This document shows, in pieces, positions 45,381 through 54,708 of a DNA stretch of 64,000 nucleotides. The stretch spans positions 107,928 through 171,927 of the forward strand of contig NZ_JALIGC010000032.1 in the NCBI RefSeq assembly GCF_024764775.1, given 5' to 3'. Numbering within the stretch: the first letter of the stretch is position 1; the number at the start of each line of letters is the position of its first letter. The DNA comes from Scandinavium manionii (GTDB lineage: Bacteria > Pseudomonadota > Gammaproteobacteria > Enterobacterales > Enterobacteriaceae). A model generated the notes under the pieces. The model ran no database searches. It was not told where the DNA came from and saw only the letters and a list, made by a program, of their open reading frames with translations. The translations under genes were made by a program, and so were the position numbers.

Positions 45381-45932
45381 TTACTTCGCCAGCGCCAGCT
45401 TGATGGATTCCATCACAATCGGATCTTCAGGCGTCATGTCCGGAGAGAAACGCTGAATGACTTCGCCATCACGACCAATCAGGAATTTTTCGAAATTCCA
45501 CAGAATATCGCCTTCCTCCTTCGGCGCCCGGCCTTTACTGGCCATACGCTCGTAGAAACCGCTGCTTTCTGGCGCGACGGCGACCGGGGCGGCTGAGGTC
45601 AGTTTCTGATACAGCGGATGACGCTGCTCGCCGTTGACATCGATTTTGCTGAACATCGGGAACGTCACGCCATACGTAGTGCTGCAGAACGTTTTAATTT
45701 CTTCGTCACTGCCCGGCTCCTGGCCGAGGAACTGGTTGCATGGGAAGCCCAGCACGGCGAAACCGTCTTTGCTCCAGGCTTCATGAATATTTTCCAGCTG
45801 CTCGTACTGTGCCGTCAGCCCGCACTGGGAAGCGACGTTCACCACCAGCAATACATTGCCTTTGAACTGTTCGAGATTGACGTTTTCACCGTCGATGGTT
45901 GTGACATTGGTGTTAAGAATATCGTGTTGCAT
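45381..45932 (-). CDS. btuE: Glutathione peroxidase-family protein BtuE
   Basis: 183 residues. Active-site cysteine in NVASQCGLTAQYEQL near 37, glutamine in GFPCNQFLGQEPG near 71-75, and Trp/Asn in ILWNFEKFLIGRDG near 148. BtuE is a thiol peroxidase using thioredoxin or glutathione; it is not needed for B12 transport although it sits between btuC and btuD, 28 bp after btuC. Confidence 0.96.
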   Translation of the reverse strand: MQHDILNTNVTTIDGENVNLEQFKGNVLLVVNVASQCGLTAQYEQLENIHEAWSKDGFAVLGFPCNQFLGQEPGSDEEIKTFCSTTYGVTFPMFSKIDVNGEQRHPLYQKLTSAAPVAVAPESSGFYERMASKGRAPKEEGDILWNFEKFLIGRDGEVIQRFSPDMTPEDPIVMESIKLALAK

Positions 45933-45960
45933 AGCGTCCTCTTGGGTTATCAGCCGGCGC

Positions 45961-46938
45961 TTATCGGCCAGCCCTTAATAGTAGCCAGATAAATACGGGT
46001 GCGCCCAGGGTCGCCGTGACGACGCCTATAGGCAATTCCGCCGAAGCCAGCGCCATACGGGCCACGATATCGGCGAACAGCAGCGTTGCGCCTCCTGCCA
46101 GCACACAGGCAGGCAGAAGCACACGATGGTCGGTCAGGCCGCACAGCCGCAGCATATGGGGAATAACCAGCCCGATAAAGCCAATGGCACCAGAGAGCGC
46201 CACGCTGACGCCCACCAGCCAGCCCGTCGCCAGCACCAGAAGCCTTCGCCACAGCCACAGTGGCAGCCCGAGCTGGCGGGCAGACGTTTCGCCGAGCGAC
46301 AATAAATTCAGCGGCTGCGATTGCAGGCAAACCCAGCCAATCGCGGGCACAAGCGCCAGCATTAGCCAACCCTGATGCCAGTCCACGCCACCAAACCCGC
46401 CCATCATCCAGTACATCAACTGGCGTAGGTCAAACGACGTCGAAAAATAGACGGCCCAGGTCATTGCCGCGCTGCAAATAATCCCCAGCGCCACGCCCGC
46501 AAGCAGCAGCCGACTGGTCGATAAGTGACGGCGCGCAAAGCGCAGTAATATCACGGTGATGGTCAGCGCGCCGACAATGGCACTCAGGCCCAGCGCCCAG
46601 TTTGGTAGCCCTTTCCCCAGCAATACGGCGGCTATCAGTCCGACACCCGCGCCGTTAGATACGCCCAACAAGCCAGGCTCCGCCAGCGGGTTTTCAAATA
46701 ATGCCTGCATAATCGCCCCGGACACCGCCAGTGCAGCGCCCACCAGCACCACGGCCACGGTACGCGGCAGGCGAATTTGCCAGACAAACAACTCACCGCG
46801 AGCGGTAAACCATTCGCCCGGCGCAATCCACGCATCACCCGCGCACAGGCTGATGAACACCGCGAGCAGAAGGAGCAACAGCAAAAGTCCCAGCCATCGC
46901 TGGTTTCGTTGCTGCTGACGTTGGGCGAGTCGTTGCAT
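45961..46938 (-). CDS. btuC: Cobalamin ABC transporter permease BtuC
   Basis: 325 residues from the ATG at 46938, with AGGA four bases upstream; the frame runs 25 codons further but with no family sequence. Ten membrane helices are expected. Signatures are IRLPRTVAVVLVGAALAVSG near 55-74, NPLAEPGLLGVSNGAGVG near 83-100 and GLVIPHMLRLCGLTDHR near 263-279. Forms the BtuCD complex with BtuD. It lies 101 bp after ihfA, beyond the ihfA terminator. Confidence 0.96.
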   Translation of the reverse strand: MQRLAQRQQQRNQRWLGLLLLLLLLAVFISLCAGDAWIAPGEWFTARGELFVWQIRLPRTVAVVLVGAALAVSGAIMQALFENPLAEPGLLGVSNGAGVGLIAAVLLGKGLPNWALGLSAIVGALTITVILLRFARRHLSTSRLLLAGVALGIICSAAMTWAVYFSTSFDLRQLMYWMMGGFGGVDWHQGWLMLALVPAIGWVCLQSQPLNLLSLGETSARQLGLPLWLWRRLLVLATGWLVGVSVALSGAIGFIGLVIPHMLRLCGLTDHRVLLPACVLAGGATLLFADIVARMALASAELPIGVVTATLGAPVFIWLLLRAGR

Positions 46939-47000
46939 GATGTCCTGAGATAATGAGGTGAAGTGTCTGATTTTATTGTGCCTGATGCTCGCAGAAAAGA

Positions 47001-47026
47001 AAAAAGGCCGCAAGAGCGGCCTTTTT
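47001..47026 (-). terminator. ihfA terminator
   Basis: AAAAAGGCCGC-AAGA-GCGGCCTTTTT hairpin, 13 bp past the ihfA stop, with T-runs on both sides. Confidence 0.93.
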
Positions 47027-47039
47027 GGTTAATCAGAAA

Positions 47040-47339
47040 TTATTCTGCTTTGGGCGAAGCGTTTTCGACACGACTTTTCAACTTCTGGCCGGGTCTGAAG
47101 GTCACCACGCGCCGGGCTGTAATGGGAATATCTTCGCCCGTCTTCGGGTTGCGCCCGGGACGTTGATTTTTATCGCGCAAATCGAAGTTACCAAAACCGG
47201 AGAGTTTTACCTGCTCACCGTTTTCAAGAGCGCGACGAATCTCTTCGAAAAACAGCTCTACCAGTTCTTTGGCATCCCGTTTACTAAGCCCAAGCTTATC
47301 AAACAGATATTCTGACATTTCAGCTTTTGTAAGCGCCAT
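47040..47339 (-). CDS. ihfA: Integration host factor alpha subunit
   Basis: 99 residues, same as E. coli. HU-family fold with the DNA-kinking proline in RNPKTGEDIP near 63-72 (Pro65) and RPGQKLKSRVE near the C terminus. IhfA pairs with IhfB, bends DNA sharply, and is used in promoters and recombination. It follows pheT by 4 bp, so it can be read from the pheST transcript as well as from its own promoter inside pheT. Confidence 0.97.
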   Translation of the reverse strand: MALTKAEMSEYLFDKLGLSKRDAKELVELFFEEIRRALENGEQVKLSGFGNFDLRDKNQRPGRNPKTGEDIPITARRVVTFRPGQKLKSRVENASPKAE

Positions 47340-47343
47340 AGGT

Positions 47344-49731
47344 TCAATCCCTCAATGATGCCTGGAATCGCTCTTTTAATGCCTCTACACATTTGGCAAC
47401 GGTAGCGGCAATCTCCTCTTCTTCGAGTGTACGGCTGGTATCCTGAAGGATCAGGCTGATAGCGAGGCTCTTGAAACCTTCCTCTACGCCCTTACCGCGG
47501 TACACGTCAAACAAGTTTACGCCAACTACCTGATTTACGCCAACTTTCTTACACTCATTGAGAATATCGGCTGCAGGAACGTTTTCTGCCACGACCACAG
47601 CGATGTCACGACGGTTCGCAGGGAAGCGAGAAATCTCTTTCGCCTGAGGCACCACGCGGTCTGCGAGCTTGTTCCACTCCAGTTCAAACACCATCGTGCG
47701 ACCGTTCAAGTCTAGTTTACGTTCCAGCTCAGGATGAACAACCCCAATGAAACCAATACGTTCGCCTTTCAGATAAATCGCCGCAGACTGTCCCGGATGC
47801 AGCGCTGGATTGCCTTCAGCTTTGAACTGGATATCACCCAGTTTGCCGGTCAGGTCCAGAACGGATTCGAGATCGCCTTTTATATCATAGAAATCAACTG
47901 TCTCTTTCGCCAGATTCCAGTGTTCTTCATAGCGGTTACCGCAGATAACGCCGCTCAACATCACGTCCTGACGGATGCCCAATGGCGCCTGGGTGTCCGG
48001 AACGAAACGCAGACCGCTTTCGAAGATACGCACACGGCTCTGCTGGCGGTTCTGGTTGTAGACCACAGTACTCAGCAGGCCAGTCCACAGAGAAAGACGC
48101 ATCGCGGACATTTCGCTAGAGATTGGGCTTGGCAGGATCAGCGCTTCTTCGCCCGGGTGGATCACCTGCTGCACTTTCGGATCGACGAAGCTGTAGGTGA
48201 TGACTTCCTGGTAACCTTTGTCATTCAGCATGGTTTTCACACGCTTAAGAGACAAGTTAGCTTCCTGGTGATTCCCCATGATCAGACCCGCCTGAACTGG
48301 CGCATCCGGGATATTGTTGTAGCCGTAAACGCGGGCGACTTCTTCCACCAGATCTTCTTCGATTGAAATATCGAAACGCCAGCTTGGCGCGACGGCCTGC
48401 CACTGGTCCTGACCTTCGGTCACTTCACAACCCAGACGGCGCAAGATATCGCTAACCTGCTCATCGGCAATGTGATGGCCAATCAGGCGGTCCAGTTTGC
48501 TACGACGCAGCGTAATGCTGGCGCGCTTCGGCAGAGTGGCTTCGTTGGTCACATCAATGACCGGGCCCGCTTCCCCGCCGCAAAGGTCCAGGAGCAAACG
48601 TGTTGCACGTTCCATCGCTTTGTATTGCAGCGCCGGATCCACGCCACGTTCGTAGCGGTGGGAAGCATCGGTATGCAGACCCTGACGACGCGCACGACCC
48701 GTGATGGACAGCGGATTGAAGAATGCACATTCCAGCAGCACGTTCTGGGTTTCGTCATTCACGCCGGAATGCTCACCACCGAAGATACCGCCCATTGCCA
48801 GGGCTTTGTTGTGGTCAGCGATGACCAGCGTATCCGTACTCAGTTTGGCTTCGTTACCGTCCAGCAGAACCAGAGGTTCACCCTCTTTCGCCATACGCAC
48901 CACGATGCCGCCGTCGATGCGGTCGAGGTCGAACGCGTGCATCGGCTGACCCAGTTCCAGCAATACGTAGTTGGTCACATCCACCACCGCATCGATAGAA
49001 CGGATGCCACAACGACGCAGTTTTTCTTTCATCCACAGCGGCGTTGGCGCCTTAACGTTGATGCCTTTGACGACGCGCCCCAAATAACGTGGGCACGCGT
49101 CGGCAGCTTCGACGTTAATTGGGAAAGTGTCACTGATGGTTGCGGCAACCGGCGCCATTTCTGGCTCGTTCAGCGGCTGCTGGTTCAGGACCGCGACGTC
49201 ACGCGCCACGCCGATGATACCTAAGCAGTCAGCACGGTTCGGGGTAACGCTGATTTCGATGGTGTTGTCATCGAGTTTCAGGTATTCGCGGATGTCGGTT
49301 CCCAGCGGGGCATCAGCAGGCAGTTCGATAATGCCGCTGTGATCGTCAGAAATCCCCAGTTCAGAGAACGAACACAGCATGCCTTCGGACGGCTCACCGC
49401 GAAGTTTCGCTGCTTTGATTTTGAAGTCGCCAGGCAGAACGGCACCGATGGTCGCGACGGCCACTTTCAGGCCCTGACGGCAGTTTGGCGCACCGCAGAC
49501 GATGTCCAGCAGTCGCTCGCCACCAACGTTAATTTTGGTCACACGCAGTTTATCGGCGTTTGGATGCTGACCGCATTCAACCACTTCACCCACTACAACG
49601 CCATTGAACACGCCTGCAACGGGCTCAACGCCGTCCACTTCCAGGCCTGCCATGGTGATTTGGCCAGACAGCGCTTCGCTGTCAATCGCCGGGTTAACCC
49701 ATTCGCGTAACCACAGTTCACTGAATTTCAT
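47344..49731 (-). CDS. pheT: Phenylalanyl-tRNA synthetase beta subunit
   Basis: 795 residues, the E. coli length. N-terminal tRNA-binding (OB) domain with VGEVVECGQHPNADKLRV near 45-62; B3/B4 editing domain with ASHRYERGVDP; B5 DNA-binding-like domain near 400-470; catalytic-like core; and C-terminal anticodon-binding FDX-ACB domain ending 'SLRD'. The subunit recognises tRNA-Phe and removes mischarged tyrosine. It follows pheS by 15 bp. Confidence 0.97.
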   Translation of the reverse strand: MKFSELWLREWVNPAIDSEALSGQITMAGLEVDGVEPVAGVFNGVVVGEVVECGQHPNADKLRVTKINVGGERLLDIVCGAPNCRQGLKVAVATIGAVLPGDFKIKAAKLRGEPSEGMLCSFSELGISDDHSGIIELPADAPLGTDIREYLKLDDNTIEISVTPNRADCLGIIGVARDVAVLNQQPLNEPEMAPVAATISDTFPINVEAADACPRYLGRVVKGINVKAPTPLWMKEKLRRCGIRSIDAVVDVTNYVLLELGQPMHAFDLDRIDGGIVVRMAKEGEPLVLLDGNEAKLSTDTLVIADHNKALAMGGIFGGEHSGVNDETQNVLLECAFFNPLSITGRARRQGLHTDASHRYERGVDPALQYKAMERATRLLLDLCGGEAGPVIDVTNEATLPKRASITLRRSKLDRLIGHHIADEQVSDILRRLGCEVTEGQDQWQAVAPSWRFDISIEEDLVEEVARVYGYNNIPDAPVQAGLIMGNHQEANLSLKRVKTMLNDKGYQEVITYSFVDPKVQQVIHPGEEALILPSPISSEMSAMRLSLWTGLLSTVVYNQNRQQSRVRIFESGLRFVPDTQAPLGIRQDVMLSGVICGNRYEEHWNLAKETVDFYDIKGDLESVLDLTGKLGDIQFKAEGNPALHPGQSAAIYLKGERIGFIGVVHPELERKLDLNGRTMVFELEWNKLADRVVPQAKEISRFPANRRDIAVVVAENVPAADILNECKKVGVNQVVGVNLFDVYRGKGVEEGFKSLAISLILQDTSRTLEEEEIAATVAKCVEALKERFQASLRD

Positions 49732-49746
49732 TGTTCTGTCCTGCCC

Positions 49747-50730
49747 TTATTTAAACTGTTTGAGGAAACGCAGATCGTTTTCGAAGAATGCACGCAGGTC
49801 GGTGACGCCGTAGCGCAGCATGGTCAGACGCTCCATACCCATGCCGAAGGCGAAGCCGGAGTAAACTTCCGGATCGATACCGACATTACGCAGTACGTTC
49901 GGGTGAACCATGCCGCAGCCCAACACTTCGAGCCATTTGCCGTTTTTGCCCATCACGTCAACTTCTGCGGACGGTTCGGTGAACGGGAAATAGGACGGAC
50001 GGAAACGAATCTGCAAATCTTCTTCAAAGAAGTTACGCAGGAAGTCGTGCAGCGTGCCTTTCAGATTGGTAAAGCTGATGTTGGTGTCAACAATCAGGCC
50101 TTCCATCTGATGGAACATTGGAGTGTGGGTCTGATCGTAATCGTTACGATAGACGCGGCCCGGAGCAATAATGCGGATAGGCGGCTGCTGGTCTTTCATG
50201 GTGCGGATCTGTACGCCAGAGGTCTGGGTACGCAGCAGACGCGTTGCGTCGAACCAGAAAGTGTCGTGGTCAGCACGTGCCGGGTGGTGGCCTGGAATAT
50301 TCAGGGCATCGAAGTTGTGATAGTCATCTTCGATTTCCGGGCCAGTCGCCACGGTAAAGCCGAGCTCACCGAAGAAACTTTCAATGCGGTCGATGGTACG
50401 GGTAACGGGGTGCAAACCACCGGTTTCAACACGACGCCCCGGCAGAGAAACATCGATAGTTTCTGCGGCCAGACGCGCATTCAGGGCGGCCCCTTCCAGA
50501 GCGGCTTTACGCCCATTAAGCGCCTGCTGGACCTGCTCTTTGGCTTCGTTGATAACGGCACCTGCGGCCGGGCGCTCTTCCGCCGGCAATTCACGCAGGG
50601 TTGTCATCTGAAGGGTCAGATGCCCTTTTTTACCCAGATATTCGACACGCACGTTATCCAGCGCGGCGACATCTGAAGCTTCATTAATAGCTGCCCTGGC
50701 ACTGGCAACCAGCTCTGCGAGATGTGACAT
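49747..50730 (-). CDS. pheS: Phenylalanyl-tRNA synthetase alpha subunit
   Basis: 327 residues from the ATG at 50730, the E. coli length; an ATG ten codons earlier is less likely. The N-terminal coiled coil is followed by the class II catalytic core: motif 2 GRVYRNDYDQTHTPMFHQ near 200-217 and motif 3 GFAFGMGMERLTMLRYG near 295-311. It charges tRNA-Phe with PheT. The leader peptide pheM and an attenuator hairpin lie upstream. Confidence 0.97.
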   Translation of the reverse strand: MSHLAELVASARAAINEASDVAALDNVRVEYLGKKGHLTLQMTTLRELPAEERPAAGAVINEAKEQVQQALNGRKAALEGAALNARLAAETIDVSLPGRRVETGGLHPVTRTIDRIESFFGELGFTVATGPEIEDDYHNFDALNIPGHHPARADHDTFWFDATRLLRTQTSGVQIRTMKDQQPPIRIIAPGRVYRNDYDQTHTPMFHQMEGLIVDTNISFTNLKGTLHDFLRNFFEEDLQIRFRPSYFPFTEPSAEVDVMGKNGKWLEVLGCGMVHPNVLRNVGIDPEVYSGFAFGMGMERLTMLRYGVTDLRAFFENDLRFLKQFK

Positions 50731-50798
50731 GGTTTTCCTCAATAATGTCGGTGCAAACACCCGTTTGCGGACTTAATCTCTTGAATTCTATATACGAA

Positions 50799-50823
50799 AA
50801 AAGCCTCCCTGGGGAGGCTTTCT
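50799..50823 (-). terminator. pheST attenuator terminator
   Basis: AAAGCCTCC-CTGG-GGAGGCTTT hairpin followed on the minus strand by six T. It lies between the pheM leader and pheS, so ribosome stalling at Phe codons decides read-through. Confidence 0.9.
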
Positions 50824-50867
50824 GGCGCTGTTTTTCGTTTCGTCTTTCACGCGCTAGCCTCCTGGAT

Positions 50868-50912
50868 TCAGGTGCTAAAGTAAAAAAAGAAGCGGAAAAT
50901 AGCAGCATTCAT
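50868..50912 (-). CDS. pheM: pheST leader peptide PheM
   Basis: A 14-residue [17 protein letters not shown], identical to E. coli PheM and too short for usual ORF searches. It contains five Phe codons, with three in a row (FFF). When charged tRNA-Phe is scarce the ribosome pauses here and the alternative antiterminator forms, so pheS and pheT are transcribed. Confidence 0.97.
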
Positions 50913-50951
50913 GCTTGCGTTACCTTGTCTGATAAGGGCAGTGAAGAACTT

Positions 50952-50980
50952 ATTGGAAAGTTTTCACTCTGAAAAGTCAA
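50952..50980 (-). promoter_or_regulatory. pheM-pheST promoter
   Basis: -35 TTGACT (50980-50975), 17-bp spacer, -10 TCCAAT (50957-50952) on the minus strand, 40 bp before the pheM ATG. Confidence 0.75.
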
Positions 50981-51013
50981 CGTCTTACTGATTCTTAACG
51001 ATAATTTGAAAGA

Positions 51014-51039
51014 GAAGAGGGAGGCAAGCCTCCCTCTTC
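51014..51039 (-). terminator. rplT downstream hairpin/terminator
   Basis: GAAGAGGGAGGC (51014-51025) / GCCTCCCTCTTC (51028-51039), 12 bp perfect, just past the rplT stop, followed on the minus strand by a mixed T/C stretch. It separates the ribosomal-protein unit from pheM. Confidence 0.8.
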
Positions 51040-51046
51040 AACTGGC

Positions 51047-51403
51047 TTATGCCAGTGCAGATTTCGCTTTTTCGACCAGAGCGGTGAACGCTACTTTGTC
51101 GAATACTGCGATGTCAGCCAGGATCTTACGGTCAATTTCAACAGAGGCTTTTTTCAGGCCGTTGATGAATTTGCTGTAAGAAATACCGTTCTGACGTGCT
51201 GCTGCGTTGATACGCGCAATCCACAGTTGACGGAACTGACGCTTACGTTGACGACGGTCACGGTAAGCATACTGACCTGCTTTGATAACTGCCTGGAAGG
51301 CAACGCGGTATACGCGTGAACGCGCACCGTAGTAGCCTTTGGCTTGTTTCAAAATTTTCTTGTGACGTGCACGGGCAACTACACCACGTTTTACGCGAGC
51401 CAT
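51047..51403 (-). CDS. rplT: 50S ribosomal protein L20
   Basis: 118 residues, the normal length. The N-terminal basic extension RVKRGVVARARHKKILKQAKG threads into 23S rRNA, and the C-terminal globular part contains SYSKFINGLKKASVEIDRK. In E. coli, L20 also binds a pseudoknot in the infC-rpmI leader region and represses rpmI and rplT translation. The gene follows rpmI by 52 bp. Confidence 0.98.
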   Translation of the reverse strand: MARVKRGVVARARHKKILKQAKGYYGARSRVYRVAFQAVIKAGQYAYRDRRQRKRQFRQLWIARINAAARQNGISYSKFINGLKKASVEIDRKILADIAVFDKVAFTALVEKAKSALA

Positions 51404-51455
51404 ATGAGCTCTCCTGTTCTATATTCTTGATTAATAAAAGTTAAACGTTAACGAC

Positions 51456-51749
<294 letters not shown>

Positions 51750-52292
51750 TTACTGTTTCTTCTTAGGAGCGAGCACCATGATCATCTGACGGCCTTCGAT
51801 CCTTGTTGGGAAGGATTCGACTACTGCCAGTTCACTCAGATCGTCACGGACGCGATTAAGCACTTCCATACCAATCTGTTGGTGGGCCATCTCACGTCCG
51901 CGGAAACGCAGCGTGATTTTGGCCTTATCGCCCTCTTCGAGAAAGCGTACCAGGCTGCGGAGTTTTACCTGGTAATCGCCATCGTCGGTGCCAGGACGGA
52001 ATTTAATTTCCTTAACCTGAACAATCTTTTGCTTTTTCTTCTGTTCCTTAGAAGATTTGCTTTTTTCATAGAGGAATTTGCCGTAGTCCATGATTCGGCA
52101 AACTGGCGGTTCGGCGTTAGGGCTGATCTCTACCAGATCCACTCCTGCTTCTTCAGCTTTTTCCAGAGCTTCTCTCAGACTCACTATACCAAGCTGTTCG
52201 CCTTCCAGACCTGTTAAGCGAACTTCCTGAACTCGAATCTCGCCATTTATACGATTCGGACGTGCCGTTTGTACTCGTTTTCCGCCTTTAAT
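51750..52292 (-). CDS. infC: Translation initiation factor IF-3 with AUU start codon
   Basis: 180 residues when started at the ATT at 52292-52290 (protein begins with the KGGKRVQTARPNRINGE stretch). GGAGG lies eight bases upstream. A plain ATG-only search would start later at MSLREALEK. The rare AUU start is the known basis of IF-3 autoregulation, since IF-3 itself discriminates against non-standard starts. The N domain carries EPPVCRIMDYGKFLYEKSK, and the C domain has GREMAHQQIGMEVL. The start lies 3 bp after the thrS stop, and its Shine-Dalgarno overlaps the end of thrS. Confidence 0.97.
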   Translation of the reverse strand: MKGGKRVQTARPNRINGEIRVQEVRLTGLEGEQLGIVSLREALEKAEEAGVDLVEISPNAEPPVCRIMDYGKFLYEKSKSSKEQKKKQKIVQVKEIKFRPGTDDGDYQVKLRSLVRFLEEGDKAKITLRFRGREMAHQQIGMEVLNRVRDDLSELAVVESFPTRIEGRQMIMVLAPKKKQ

Positions 52293-52295
52293 ACT

Positions 52296-54224
52296 TTATT
52301 CCTCCAGTTGTTGAAGACTGCGGCTGCGTATTTCGTTAAGCAGCTTCTCGATCACTTCGTTTACGTCCACAGTGCCGAGGTCTTTTCCGCGACGGGTGCG
52401 CACGGCAACTTTGCCTGCTTCAACCTCTTTGTCGCCACAAACCAGCATATACGGGACACGACGCAATGTGTGCTCGCGGATTTTAAAGCCAATCTTCTCA
52501 TTTCTCAAGTCTGCTTTTACGCGAATGCCCGCATTTTGCAGTTTACGAGTCAATTCGTTGACGTAATCAGCCTGAGAATCAGTGATATTCATCACCACGA
52601 CCTGCACAGGTGCAATCCAGGTTGGGAAGAACCCTGCGAACTCTTCGGTAAGAATACCGATGAAGCGTTCGATGGAACCCAAAATGGCGCGGTGAATCAT
52701 CACCGGCACCTGACGCTCGTTACTTTCGCCAACATAAGAGGCGTTAAGACGCTGCGGCAGGGAGAAATCCAGCTGTACTGTTCCGCACTGCCATGCACGA
52801 TCGAGGCAGTCATACAGTGTAAATTCAATTTTCGGGCCGTAGAAGGCACCTTCACCCAGTTGATACTCGAACGGGATGTTGTTTTCTTCCAGAGCCACGG
52901 CCAGATCGGCTTCCGCACGATCCCATGTTTCATCACTACCAATGCGTTTTTCAGGACGCGTAGACAGTTTGACGACGATTTTCTCGAAGCCAAAGGTGCT
53001 ATACATATCGTAGACCATACGAATGCAGGCGTTGACTTCATCACGCACCTGGTCTTCAGTACAGAAGATATGTGCATCATCCTGGGTAAACCCACGAACG
53101 CGCATCAGGCCATGCAGCGCGCCCGATGGCTCGTTACGATGGCAGCTACCGAACTCCGCCATACGCAGCGGCAGATCGCGATAGGATTTGAGTCCCTGGT
53201 TGAAAATCTGCACGTGACCTGGGCAGTTCATCGGCTTGATGCAGTATTCACGGTTCTCAGAAGAGGTGGTGAACATCGCATCTTTGTAGTTGTCCCAGTG
53301 CCCGGTTCTTTCCCACAGCACACGGTCCATCATGAACGGGCCTTTTACTTCCTGATATTGGTACTCTTTCAGCTTAGAGCGCACGAAAGTTTCCAGTTCA
53401 CGGAAGATAGTCCAGCCGTCGTTATGCCAGAACACCATACCCGGCGCTTCTTCCTGCATATGATACAGGTCAAGCTGTTTACCGATCTTACGGTGGTCAC
53501 GCTTTGCCGCTTCTTCAAGACGCAGCAGATAGGCGTTCAGCGCTTTCTTATCGGTCCATGCAGTACCGTAGATACGCTGCAGCATTTTATTGCTACTGTC
53601 GCCGCGCCAGTAGGCGCCTGCTGTTTTCATCAGTTTGAAGTAATGACAAAAACGCATGTTCGGCACGTGTGGACCACGGCACATGTCGACGTATTCTTCG
53701 TGATGATACAAGCCAGGCTTGTCATCATGGGCGATGTTTTCATCAAGAATGGAGACTTTATAGTTCTCACCGCGATTCACAAATGTTTCGCGCGCTTCGC
53801 TCCAGCTCACCTTTTTCTTGATGACATCGTAGTTCTTCTCAGCCAGCTCGTGCATCCGCTTTTCGAGGGCGTCGATATCTTCCTGGGTCAGCGTGTGGTC
53901 GAGGTCAACGTCGTAGTAGAAACCGTTATCAATGACCGGACCGATAGCCATTTTGGTATGCGGCCACAGCTGTTTGATAGCGTGTCCCAGCAGGTGCGCG
54001 CAGGAGTGACGAATGATCTCCAGACCGTCAGCATCTTTCGCGGTAATCAGCGACAGAGTGGCGTCTTGTTCAATGAGATCGGAAGCATCTACCAGCTCAC
54101 CGTTAACACGGCCAGCGATGGTGGCTTTCGCCAGACCTGGACCAATGTCCAGAGCAACATCCATGGGGCTTACAGCGTGGTCGAACTGGCGTTGACTGCC
54201 ATCAGGAAGAGTAATTACAGGCAT
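52296..54224 (-). CDS. thrS: Threonyl-tRNA synthetase
   Basis: 642 residues, the E. coli length. N-terminal TGS domain (1-62), editing domain N2 with the HSCAHLLGHAIKQL motif near 73-86, class II catalytic core with the Zn-site CPGHVQIF near 334 and His near 385 and 511, and the C-terminal anticodon-binding domain. It charges tRNA-Thr and in E. coli represses its own translation by binding the leader. The putative leader operator lies at 54225-54420. Confidence 0.97.
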   Translation of the reverse strand: MPVITLPDGSQRQFDHAVSPMDVALDIGPGLAKATIAGRVNGELVDASDLIEQDATLSLITAKDADGLEIIRHSCAHLLGHAIKQLWPHTKMAIGPVIDNGFYYDVDLDHTLTQEDIDALEKRMHELAEKNYDVIKKKVSWSEARETFVNRGENYKVSILDENIAHDDKPGLYHHEEYVDMCRGPHVPNMRFCHYFKLMKTAGAYWRGDSSNKMLQRIYGTAWTDKKALNAYLLRLEEAAKRDHRKIGKQLDLYHMQEEAPGMVFWHNDGWTIFRELETFVRSKLKEYQYQEVKGPFMMDRVLWERTGHWDNYKDAMFTTSSENREYCIKPMNCPGHVQIFNQGLKSYRDLPLRMAEFGSCHRNEPSGALHGLMRVRGFTQDDAHIFCTEDQVRDEVNACIRMVYDMYSTFGFEKIVVKLSTRPEKRIGSDETWDRAEADLAVALEENNIPFEYQLGEGAFYGPKIEFTLYDCLDRAWQCGTVQLDFSLPQRLNASYVGESNERQVPVMIHRAILGSIERFIGILTEEFAGFFPTWIAPVQVVVMNITDSQADYVNELTRKLQNAGIRVKADLRNEKIGFKIREHTLRRVPYMLVCGDKEVEAGKVAVRTRRGKDLGTVDVNEVIEKLLNEIRSRSLQQLEE

Positions 54225-54420
54225 TTCATATCCTTATTCACAGTGGTGCCCCACACGAAAGAGCACATGCAAAAATAATTTATTTAGTCATACCAGCAGT
54301 TTTAAAGGCTTTATTTGCTTCACTCTGCAAACTGGGTACATCAGGGTGTACAAAACCAAAATGTACATACCTTCACTTGCCGATAACGAACGGTCATAGT
54401 ACACGGCATTTGATATTTAT
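54225..54420 (-). promoter_or_regulatory. thrS leader with translational operator
   Basis: Directly upstream of the thrS ATG the minus strand has the conserved hairpin region with GTGCTCTTTCGTGTGGGG (54266-54249 on the minus strand), whose loop carries an anticodon-like CGU, and a second arm region around GTTTGCAGAGTGAAGCAAA. In E. coli ThrRS binds these tRNA-like domains to block its own ribosome site. The promoter was not resolved by eye. Confidence 0.7.
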
Positions 54421-54478
54421 TAAAGCCAATGAAGAACATGGGCTTTTGCCCCGCCCGCGCTCGCAGCCTGTTTGCAAG

Positions 54479-54572
54479 AAAAAACCGGCTGTAGCCGGTT
54501 GATTAGCGGTGAACACCGTTTATTTAGCGTACCCCTGAAATGGTCCTTCTTTATGAAAAAAATGTGATCCCG
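54479..54572 (-). ncRNA. Putative small RNA upstream of thrS
   Basis: On the minus strand a promoter-like pair TTGATG (54608-54603) and GAATAC (54584-54579), 18-bp spacer, would start a transcript near 54572. It would end at a strong terminator: AACCGGC (54483-54489) / GCCGGTT (54494-54500) plus six T (54484-54479), with a palindrome CGGTG/CACCG at 54507-54518 before it. Length would be about 94 nt. An alternative is a leader unit: a 10-codon ORF with a Shine-Dalgarno (MRVGRIAEYS, 54605-54573) lies just before it. I do not recognise a named RNA. Confidence 0.35.
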
Positions 54573-54708
54573 TCAGGAGTATTCTGCAATACGACCTACC
54601 CGCATCAATCCCGCCCCTCACTGAAATTTAAATAAAGACTTGAAACATCCTGTTGATTGCCAGCTACTCTCTTTTTCCACACCATACGCGCCTTTGCCCG
54701 GAGCGTTT

